From contig JABDEQ010000049.1 of the NCBI GenBank assembly GCA_013286985.1, positions 1-20,207 on the forward strand: 20,207 nucleotides of DNA, given 5' to 3'. The position numbers were made by a program, and so were the translations under genes. Below are positions 14,416 through 20,207 of the stretch, in pieces. The number at the start of each line of letters is the position of its first letter. The stretch's first letter is position 1. This DNA comes from Bacteroidota bacterium (GTDB taxonomy: Bacteria; Bacteroidota; Bacteroidia; Sphingobacteriales; Sphingobacteriaceae). The notes beneath the pieces were generated by a model that saw only the letters and a program-made list of their open reading frames with translations, did not search any database and was not told the origin of the DNA.

Positions 14416-14931
14416 ATGGAGATACAGGAAAATATAATAAACAAAGTTGCCCAAAGTGGTTTGGTTACTTTGGATCCCGCCGCTTTTTATCCGGAAGGCG
14501 AACGGGTGACTTATGATATTGCCGATAATCTTTTTATGGGTCTTATTTTAAAAGAGAAAGATTTCAGGGAATTTGTAAAAGAACACGACTGGTCTCAATA
14601 TGCCGGCAAATACGTTGCTGTAACCTGCACTGCTGATGCTATTGTTCCGGCTTGGGCTTACATGCTGCTGGCAAATAAACTCGCGCCTTATGCGCTTGAA
14701 ATTGTTTTTGGTAATGAGGAGTTGTTGGAAACTGTATTATTTGTAAAAAGTATAGCCAAAATGGATGCAGAACAATACAGGGATCAACGTATAGTTATTA
14801 AAGGTTGTGGCGATATCCCGGTTCCTGTTTCGGCTTATGTAGAGCTTACTCAAAAGCTTACCCCAATAGTAAAAAGCCTTATGTTTGGCGAGCCATGTTC
14901 AACCGTGCCAATTTATAAAAAGAAAGATTGA
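14416..14931 (+). CDS. DUF2480 family protein
   Basis: From the ATG at 14416 this is a 171-residue soluble protein. The start MEIQENIINKVAQSGLVTLD, then GLILKEKDFREFVKEHDW, then a central ADAIVPAWAYMLLA, and the end GCGDIPVPVSAYVELT ... GEPCSTVPIYK all match DUF2480, a Bacteroidota family without known activity. I recall that the family is often found near Fe-S assembly (SUF) genes, but none are visible here. C-terminal cysteines lie in KGCG and GEPCSTVP, plus one in CTADA, so metal or cofactor binding is possible but unproven. The frame extends upstream to a TTG inside the terminator, which I reject. No signal peptide. Confidence 0.88.
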   Translation: MEIQENIINKVAQSGLVTLDPAAFYPEGERVTYDIADNLFMGLILKEKDFREFVKEHDWSQYAGKYVAVTCTADAIVPAWAYMLLANKLAPYALEIVFGNEELLETVLFVKSIAKMDAEQYRDQRIVIKGCGDIPVPVSAYVELTQKLTPIVKSLMFGEPCSTVPIYKKKD

Positions 14932-15040
14932 GTTCAGTCGATATAGATATTATAAAATTTACCGAAGTGCAAGAAGTTGCCGAAAATGCTTAACAACATA
15001 AACAAACTTAAAACGTTGAGTTAACTGTTTTCGACTTAAT

Positions 15041-15820
15041 ATGAGAAAGTACTTTTTAATTATCCCTTTTTTAACGGTTTTTCTTAATTCACTGTTTGCG
15101 CAGCAATTGAGCAGTGTTAATGAGCCTGTTTTTAAAGTTGGTGAACAATTGACGTATACACTCAAATATGGTTTTTTTACGGCAGCAGAGGCGGTTATAA
15201 ACGTTGAGGAATCCGACAGGAAGTTCGATGATCATCCGGTATTTCATATAGTTGCTGATGGCAAAACTGCCGGTACGTTTGATATTTTTTATAAGGTGCG
15301 CAACCGGTATGAAACTTATGTTGATCAAACAACGCTAATGCCTTATTTTTATACCGAAAACAGACACGAGTCGAATTATAAACATACCGACAATGTGACT
15401 TTTGATCATCATACGGACAAAATTACTGCTGCTAAAGGTGTATTTCCCTACACCGGGAAGGTGTTCGATTTTTTGTCGGCCTATTATTTTTCAAGGAGCA
15501 TTGATGTTTCTAAAGTTCAAAAGGGAGATAAATTTGAGTTGCAATATTTTTTGGAGGATGGGGTGCATACGCTTGGTATCACTTATGTTGGCATAGAAAA
15601 GGTAAGTTGTTCGATGGGGACTTTTAACTGTTTGAAATTTAATCCAACTATAATACCCGGCCGGGTTTTTAGAAAGGATAGTAAATTATACCTTTGGATA
15701 ACGGACGATAAAAACAGAATACCTGTAAAAGCGCATGTTGAGCTGGTTGTAGGTAGTGTAACAATGGATTTAACAGGAGCCAAGAATTTGAAATACCCGT
15801 TAAATGCGATAAAGAAATAA
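15041..15820 (+). CDS. DUF3108 domain protein, exported
   Basis: This 259-residue protein has a Sec signal peptide (about residues 1-21, ending SLFAQ-Q), so it is periplasmic or surface-exposed. The mature part is a beta-rich DUF3108 domain: FKVGEQLTYTLKYGFFTAAEA (about 31-51), HIVADGKTAGTFDIFYKVRNRYETYVD, then YFYTENRHESNYKHTDNVTFD and the end IPVKAHVELVVGSVTMDL. DUF3108 proteins adopt a lipocalin-like or LolA-like sheet and are of uncertain role, often linked to envelope lipids. It is followed after two bases by the DUF3109 gene, so the two share a transcript. The 109-base gap before it has no clear promoter match. Confidence 0.87.
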   Translation: MRKYFLIIPFLTVFLNSLFAQQLSSVNEPVFKVGEQLTYTLKYGFFTAAEAVINVEESDRKFDDHPVFHIVADGKTAGTFDIFYKVRNRYETYVDQTTLMPYFYTENRHESNYKHTDNVTFDHHTDKITAAKGVFPYTGKVFDFLSAYYFSRSIDVSKVQKGDKFELQYFLEDGVHTLGITYVGIEKVSCSMGTFNCLKFNPTIIPGRVFRKDSKLYLWITDDKNRIPVKAHVELVVGSVTMDLTGAKNLKYPLNAIKK

Positions 15821-15822
15821 AT

Positions 15823-16392
15823 ATGATTGAGGTTGGGAGTGTTTTATTGCACGAGGATGTAGTAAAAGAAAATTTTGTTTGCAATTTAAATAAATGCAAA
15901 GGCGCATGTTGCCTGGAAGGTGATTCTGGTGCGCCGCTTGATGCCAATGAATTGGATATACTGGACGAGATTTACCCCAAGGTAAAACCTTTTATGACCG
16001 CTAAAGGGATTGCCACCATTGAAAAAGTGGGCACCTATGTTAAAGACTTTGAAGGCGACTATACTACCCCCTGTGTTGAAGTAAATAAAGAATGCGCTTA
16101 TGTGATATGGGAAAACGGCATCACGAAGTGTGCCATTGAAAAAGCCTATGAAAATGGCGTTATAGATTGGAAGAAACCGATTTCATGCCATTTATATCCA
16201 ATTCGTATAACCAAATATCCAGAATTTGATGTGCTGAATTATGATCGCTGGAGCATTTGCAGCCCTGCATGCTCTTTCGGTGATGAGCTTAAAGTACGTG
16301 TGCATGAATTTTTAAAAGGCCCCCTTATTCGTAAATACGGCGAAGATTGGTATAAGGAGCTTGAAGATACCGTTATCGGCTCTCATCTTTAA
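15823..16392 (+). CDS. DUF3109 family cysteine-rich protein
   Basis: This 189-residue protein has ten cysteines: C20, C25, C29, C30, C84, C91, C103, C122, C146 and C150. The N-terminal C-x4-C-x3-CC cluster (ENFVCNLNKCKGACCLEGDSGAPL) is related to the CxxCxxCC-type metal-binding families such as YkgJ, which bind zinc or Fe-S. The later NKECAYV, TKCAIEKAYE, ISCHLYPIR and ICSPAC segments complete a DUF3109 pattern. No signal peptide, so it is cytosolic and its cysteines likely bind metal rather than form disulfides. It starts two bases after the DUF3108 stop, an arrangement that suggests co-translation. The function is unknown. Confidence 0.9.
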   Translation: MIEVGSVLLHEDVVKENFVCNLNKCKGACCLEGDSGAPLDANELDILDEIYPKVKPFMTAKGIATIEKVGTYVKDFEGDYTTPCVEVNKECAYVIWENGITKCAIEKAYENGVIDWKKPISCHLYPIRITKYPEFDVLNYDRWSICSPACSFGDELKVRVHEFLKGPLIRKYGEDWYKELEDTVIGSHL

Positions 16393-16484
16393 AATTTTCT
16401 TAAACGGGTTCTTGTTTTGTGCCCTTATTGCAGATGCCGGATTTATAAATTTATTTGGATAATATTGTATTTAAATATTTCCAG

Positions 16485-17621
16485 ATGAAAGTAGCTTTAA
16501 TCACCGGCATTACCGGGCAGGATGGTGCATATTTGGCGGAATTCCTTTTAAAAAAGGGATATGAAGTACATGGTGTAAAAAGACGCTCGTCTTTATTTAA
16601 TACCGAACGTATTGATCATCTTTATCATGACCCTCATGATCCGAATGTTAAATTCAGGCTTCATTATGGCGATCTTACCGACTCAACTAACCTGATAAGG
16701 CTTATACAAGAAGTACAGCCTGATGAAATTTATAACCTTGGGGCGCAAAGCCATGTAAAAGTAAGCTTTGATACGCCCGAATATACAGCCAATGCCGATG
16801 GCATTGGTACATTGCGCATTCTTGAAGCCGTAAGATTATTAGGACTAACGCAAAAAACGCGGATTTACCAGGCTTCTACCTCTGAGCTTTATGGTTTAGT
16901 ACAGGCTGTTCCTCAAAGTGAAACTACGCCGTTTTATCCCAGGTCGCCGTATGCAGTGGCTAAGCTTTATGGCTATTGGATAATAGTTAACTATCGCGAA
17001 GCGTATAACATGTATGCCTGCAACGGGATATTATTTAATCATGAGAGCCCTATACGCGGAGAAACTTTTGTAACTCGTAAAATTACCCGCGCAGCATCAA
17101 AAATAGCTTTGGGCCTGCAAGATTGCCTTTATTTAGGTAATCTATCTGCGGAGCGTGATTGGGGTCATGCAAAGGATTATATCGAAGCTATGTGGCTGAT
17201 GTTGCAGCAAGAAAAGGCTGAAGACTTTGTAATTGCCACCGGCGTAACTACAACGGTAAGGGAGTTTGTAAAAATGAGCTTTAATGAATTAGGAATTGAA
17301 GTTGAATTTAGCGGCAAGGACGAAAATGAACGCGGTGTGATAATTGATATTGACGAACAAAAAGCAAAAGAACTTGGCTTAAATCTGGATGCACTCCGGT
17401 TTGGCCAAACCGTAGTGAAGGTAGACGCTAAATATTTCAGGCCAACCGAGGTGGAGTTATTAATTGGTGATGCTACCAAGGCCAAACAAAAATTAGGCTG
17501 GACGCCCAAATATAGCCTGCAGGCATTAGTGAGCGATATGATCCAATCAGATCTCCACCTGGTAAAAAAAGACGATTATTTGAAAAAGGGAGGGTTTAAA
17601 ACACTTAACTACTTCGAATAG
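16485..17621 (+). CDS. gmd: GDP-mannose 4,6-dehydratase
   Basis: Gmd converts GDP-mannose to GDP-4-keto-6-deoxymannose with bound NADP, the entry step to GDP-fucose, GDP-rhamnose and related surface-glycan sugars. From the ATG at 16485 the protein has 378 residues, the normal family length. The Rossmann motif GITGQDG occupies 8-14. Catalytic residues fit the family: T132 and E134 in STSELYG, Y156 and K160 in [21 protein letters not shown] (187-200) is also standard. The frame extends to a TTG at 16455, but the ATG gives the canonical [14 protein letters not shown] start. The next enzyme, usually GDP-fucose synthase, does not follow. A repeat element and an oppositely oriented dxs do. It may therefore serve a remote cluster. 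Confidence 0.96.
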   Translation: MKVALITGITGQDGAYLAEFLLKKGYEVHGVKRRSSLFNTERIDHLYHDPHDPNVKFRLHYGDLTDSTNLIRLIQEVQPDEIYNLGAQSHVKVSFDTPEYTANADGIGTLRILEAVRLLGLTQKTRIYQASTSELYGLVQAVPQSETTPFYPRSPYAVAKLYGYWIIVNYREAYNMYACNGILFNHESPIRGETFVTRKITRAASKIALGLQDCLYLGNLSAERDWGHAKDYIEAMWLMLQQEKAEDFVIATGVTTTVREFVKMSFNELGIEVEFSGKDENERGVIIDIDEQKAKELGLNLDALRFGQTVVKVDAKYFRPTEVELLIGDATKAKQKLGWTPKYSLQALVSDMIQSDLHLVKKDDYLKKGGFKTLNYFE

Positions 17622-17664
17622 AGGAATTGCTTTCTGAAGCTTTAAAAGTAATTGGAATTTCTAA

Positions 17665-17860
17665 GAGACTGTTTAAATTTTGTTCAATATTTTCATATAA
17701 GCACAAAAACAAAGCGTCATTGCGAGATACGAAGCAATCCTAAACTATACAGGACAACCTTGCAAGGCCGATCTGCTTACGTAGAGATTGCTTTCCCGAA
17801 ACAAGTTCGGGACAGTTAGTACCTCGCAATGATGATGTTTTTTCATTTTTAGGCAGTCTC
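17665..17860. mobile_element. 196-bp MITE-like element, non-coding
   Basis: The element begins GAGACTGTTTAAA and ends with the inverted copy TTTAGGCAGTCTC, matching at 11 of the first 13 positions. It is bordered on each side by TAA (17662-17664 and 17861-17863), which looks like a 3-bp target duplication. It contains no ORF of note. Inside is a nested palindrome with CATTGCGAG / CTCGCAATG arms. A 3-bp TNA-type duplication and GAG... ends recall IS5-family (IS1031-like) elements, so it may have been moved by such a transposase. It fills most of the 271-base gap between the convergent gmd and dxs genes. Confidence 0.65.
17716..17833. repeat. Nested palindrome inside the MITE-like element
   Basis: Arms 17716-17730 and 17819-17833 pair at 13 of 15 positions (core CATTGCGAG / CTCGCAATG). 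Just inside, GAAGCAATC (17731-17739) pairs with GATTGCTTT (17786-17794) at eight of nine positions. Next to that is a small hairpin CCCGAA-acaag-TTCGGG (17795-17811). The core CGTCATTGCGAG..GCAATC is a motif I recall as dispersed in many bacterial genomes as an intergenic palindrome. It could fold as an RNA cruciform and end transcripts from both sides. Confidence 0.7.
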
Positions 17861-17892
17861 TAAATACTTGAACCTTATAACGCTGAACGTTC

Positions 17893-19827
17893 TTAAGACG
17901 CTATGGTATGTTTATTCTGTTTTATGCCTAAGCTCATAACCTGTGCAGCAATGCTTTTAGCATCGTAGCCGCAATCGGCCCATAGCTCGGGCTGGTCGCC
18001 GTGTTCAATAATCATATCAGGTATACCTAAACGTACAACCTGGGCCTGATAGTTATTATCGGCCATAAATTCTAATACAGCACTGCCCATTCCACCTTCC
18101 AAACAACCATCTTCTACAGTGATTACTTTCCTGAATTTTTTAAATACTTCGTGTAAAAGCGCTTCATCAAGTGGTTTTACAAAACGAAGATCATAATGAG
18201 CAGGGTAGTAGCCTGCTGCATTTAATTCGGCGGTAGCCTTTACAACCTCGTTCCCCATGTGGCCGATGGATAGTATGGCTACTTCTTCCCCGTCGCAAAT
18301 TTTGCGGCCCTTGCCAACTTTTATAGCTTTTAAGGGCCTTTGCCAGTCAACCATCACGCCATTTCCGCGTGGATACCTGATTACAAATGGCCCCATGTTG
18401 TCCTGCTGGGCAGTAAACATCAGGTTACGTAACTCTTCCTCATTCATCGGTGCAGAAACCGTCATATTTGGAATACAACGCATAAAAGCCAGGTCATAAG
18501 CCCCATGATGTGTTGGCCCGTCGGCTCCGGCAATACCGGCTCTGTCTAAACAAAATACAACGTTCAGATTTTGTATGGCTACGTCATGAATAACCTGATC
18601 ATATGCCCGCTGCATGAAGCTAGAATAGATGTTACAGAAAGGAATTAATCCTTGAGTAGCTAATCCTGCTGAAAAAGTTACCGCATGCTGTTCAGCAATG
18701 CCAACGTCAAAGGCGCGGTTGGGCATAGCCTTCATCATTAAATTAAGCGAACAACCCGACGGCATTGCGGGAGTAATACCCATTATTTTGGGGTTCTGTT
18801 CTGCCAGTTCAATTATCGTATGACCAAAAACATCCTGGTATTTTGGAGGTTGTGGTTTTTCGTGCTTGGTTTTCTTAATTTCTCCGGTTATTTTATCAAA
18901 CAAGCCAGGAGCGTGCCATTTGGTTTGATCCTTTTCTGCCAGTGCATACCCTTTACCTTTAACGGTGATGCAATGCAACAGCTTTGGCCCGGGAATATCG
19001 CGCAGGTCGGTCAATACTTTCACCAGGTGCTCTACATCATGTCCATCTATCGGCCCAAAATACCTGAACTTAAGCGCCTCAAAGAAGTTGCTCTTTTTAA
19101 GCAATGTGCCCTTGATGCTTTTTTCAAGTTTTTGAGCTATTTTAAAGGCATCAGGGCCTATTGCCGAGATTTTGGCCAGCACGTGTGCTATGTCATCCCT
19201 GAAACGATTATAAGGCTTAGAGATAGCTATATCTGTTAAATATTCTTTCAACGCCCCAACGTTGGGGTCGATAGACATGTTATTGTCGTTTAATATCACC
19301 AGCAGGTTTGAATTTTCAATACCCGCATGGTTCAGCGCCTCAAAGGCCATACCCGCCGTCATTGCGCCATCGCCAATTACGGCTACGTGTTGCCTGTCAG
19401 TTTCACCTTTGTAATGTGAAGCAACAGCCATCCCTAAAGCAGCAGAAATAGAAGTAGATGAGTGCCCAACGCCGAAAGTGTCATACTCACTTTCCGAGCG
19501 TTTGGGGAAACCGCTCATACCTTTATAAACACGGTTGGTATGGAAAACATCCCGGCGTCCGGTCAGTATTTTATGCCCATAAGCCTGGTGGCCAACATCC
19601 CAAACCAATTGGTCGTAGGGAGTATTTAAAACATATTGTAAAGCAACAGTTAACTCAACCACACCCAGGCTGGCAGCAAAGTGCCCGCCGTTTACCGATA
19701 CTACATCAATAATGTATTGTCTTAGTTCCTGGCAAACCTCTTTTAGTTCGTCAACTTTAAGTTGCTTTAAGTCAGATGGATAGTTTATCTTTTCTAATAA
19801 ATGGCCTGCCGGTACCTGCATTGACAT
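17893..19827 (-). CDS. dxs: 1-deoxy-D-xylulose-5-phosphate synthase
   Basis: Dxs condenses pyruvate and glyceraldehyde 3-phosphate into DXP with thiamine diphosphate, the first and often limiting step of the MEP isoprenoid pathway. DXP also feeds thiamine and pyridoxal synthesis. At 644 residues the length is normal. Visible motifs: H49 in NGGHFAASLG, DVGHQAYGHK (77-86), the ThDP motif GDGAMTAGMAFEALNHAG (152-169) with NDNNMS (180-185), catalytic E379 in VGIAEQHA, and GADGPTHHGAYDL (434-446). The ATG at 19827 gives MSMQVPAGHLLEKIN. It runs opposite to gmd and divergently from scpA, with 187 bases between the two starts. No strong consensus promoter was seen on its strand, though near-matches exist. 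Confidence 0.98.
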   Translation of the reverse strand: MSMQVPAGHLLEKINYPSDLKQLKVDELKEVCQELRQYIIDVVSVNGGHFAASLGVVELTVALQYVLNTPYDQLVWDVGHQAYGHKILTGRRDVFHTNRVYKGMSGFPKRSESEYDTFGVGHSSTSISAALGMAVASHYKGETDRQHVAVIGDGAMTAGMAFEALNHAGIENSNLLVILNDNNMSIDPNVGALKEYLTDIAISKPYNRFRDDIAHVLAKISAIGPDAFKIAQKLEKSIKGTLLKKSNFFEALKFRYFGPIDGHDVEHLVKVLTDLRDIPGPKLLHCITVKGKGYALAEKDQTKWHAPGLFDKITGEIKKTKHEKPQPPKYQDVFGHTIIELAEQNPKIMGITPAMPSGCSLNLMMKAMPNRAFDVGIAEQHAVTFSAGLATQGLIPFCNIYSSFMQRAYDQVIHDVAIQNLNVVFCLDRAGIAGADGPTHHGAYDLAFMRCIPNMTVSAPMNEEELRNLMFTAQQDNMGPFVIRYPRGNGVMVDWQRPLKAIKVGKGRKICDGEEVAILSIGHMGNEVVKATAELNAAGYYPAHYDLRFVKPLDEALLHEVFKKFRKVITVEDGCLEGGMGSAVLEFMADNNYQAQVVRLGIPDMIIEHGDQPELWADCGYDAKSIAAQVMSLGIKQNKHTIAS

Positions 19828-19999
19828 TTGGTAAATTATTTAACCTACAAATTACGGAAAATTATTAGTAAAATAAGGATAAAACTTATTGAATAATTTT
19901 ATGAAGTGTTGATAAACCCTTTTGCTATGGACACACAGCCATGAAATTTATATTTTTCAACAATCAATACACTTTCAATCACTTAAACAATTTTAACTT

Positions 20000-20007
20000 T
20001 ATTTTTG
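20000..20007 (+). promoter_or_regulatory. TAnnTTTG -7 element directly before scpA
   Basis: TATTTTTG is an exact -7 consensus match ending eight bases before the scpA ATG, so the message would have almost no leader. TTTC at 19973-19976 is a weak candidate for the -33 box at a spacing of 23 bases. Confidence 0.45.
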
Positions 20008-20014
20008 GGCTCTG

Positions 20015-20207
20015 ATGGTTGACGAAAGTTTCGAAATAAAATTACCTCAGTTTGAGGGGCCCTTTGATCTGCTGCTTTTCTTTATTGAGCGCGATGAACT
20101 GGAGATACATGATATTCCAATTGCCCGTATTGCTGATGATTTTTTGAATTATATTCATCAAATGACCATCCTGAATATGGAGGTGGCCAGCGAGTTTATT
20201 TTTGTGG
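20015..20207 (+). CDS. scpA: Segregation and condensation protein A, N-terminal part
   Basis: Only the first 64 codons are in the window; the gene continues to the right. ScpA is the kleisin that bridges the SMC heads together with ScpB in chromosome condensation and segregation. The visible part has the family start: FEIKLPQFEGPFDLLLFFIE (6-25), then the DELEIHDIPIARIADDFLNYI stretch (27-47), which forms the N-terminal helices that touch the SMC neck. The ATG at 20015 gives MVDESFEIKL; family members start within a few residues of this point. It is transcribed divergently from dxs. Confidence 0.93.
   Translation, partial: MVDESFEIKLPQFEGPFDLLLFFIERDELEIHDIPIARIADDFLNYIHQMTILNMEVASEFIFV

Noticed and set aside
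14928..14994. A short open frame beginning TTG overlapping the DUF2480 stop and encoding about 21 residues (ends EVAENA).
   Set aside because: The DUF2480 protein already ends with its conserved PIYK tail, the start would be TTG, and nothing recognisable is encoded. It is most likely chance, though it could be gene debris.
16455..16484. Upstream extension of gmd to a TTG start.
   Set aside because: The canonical [14 protein letters not shown] begins at the ATG 16485; the extra ten residues have no place before the first Rossmann strand.
17177..17509. A 110-codon open frame on the minus strand inside gmd.
   Set aside because: It lies wholly opposite a well-supported gene, is serine- and proline-rich in the manner of antisense shadows, and has no recognisable domain.
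18820..19239. A 139-codon open frame on the plus strand inside dxs.
   Set aside because: Antisense shadow of dxs with no domain or coding features of its own.
19918..19945. Small dyad ATGG...CCAT in the dxs-scpA spacer.
   Set aside because: Arms of only four bases around an 8-base loop; expected by chance and not followed by any other signal.

Overview
The window reads as chromosomal DNA of a Bacteroidota bacterium, most likely Sphingobacteriaceae (Mucilaginibacter/Pedobacter-like). The grounds are families largely confined to that phylum (DUF4834, DUF6427, DUF2480, DUF3109, the coaX-barrel-LptC-PpiD order), the lack of Shine-Dalgarno sequences, several exact matches to the Bacteroidota -7 promoter element TAnnTTTG, and moderately low GC. 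No tRNA, rRNA, CRISPR array, phage gene or transposase was seen. No intergenic stretch exceeds 300 bases.

Layout. Positions 1-3056 are all minus strand: the N-terminus of a YfhO-like membrane protein, a two-gene unit of small membrane proteins (one DUF4834), then uvrB. From 3294 to 17621 everything is plus strand. First comes a pyrimidine block, upp-yjjG, followed by a DinB-fold protein. A 36-codon membrane ORF follows. Next are an LpxH-like metallophosphoesterase, an MJ1255-type glycosyltransferase and a DUF6427 membrane protein. Then a tight run purQ-coaX-outer-membrane barrel-lptC, with ppiD behind its own leader. After a strong intrinsic terminator come DUF2480, DUF3108, DUF3109 and gmd. 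From 17893 to 19827 the strand flips to dxs (minus), and a divergent partial scpA leaves the window at the right edge.

How the genes fit together. Much of the window concerns the cell envelope: LptC carries lipopolysaccharide, PpiD helps fold exported proteins, the barrel and the DUF3108 protein are exported, the LpxH-like enzyme and glycosyltransferase suggest lipid or glycan building, Gmd feeds GDP-deoxyhexose synthesis, and Dxs supplies isoprenoid precursors, including those for the undecaprenyl carrier. UvrB, ScpA, PurQ, Upp, YjjG and CoaX are housekeeping functions.

The least expected structure is non-coding. (1) A 196-bp MITE-like element with terminal inverted repeats, a TAA target duplication and a nested palindrome lies between the convergent gmd and dxs genes. 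(2) A 104-bp foldback repeat between upp and yjjG has a right arm that supplies the likely yjjG start codon and first codons. (3) A terminator hairpin directly abuts a promoter-like element before DUF2480. No clearly new multi-gene system is visible; most genes are ordinary core genes.
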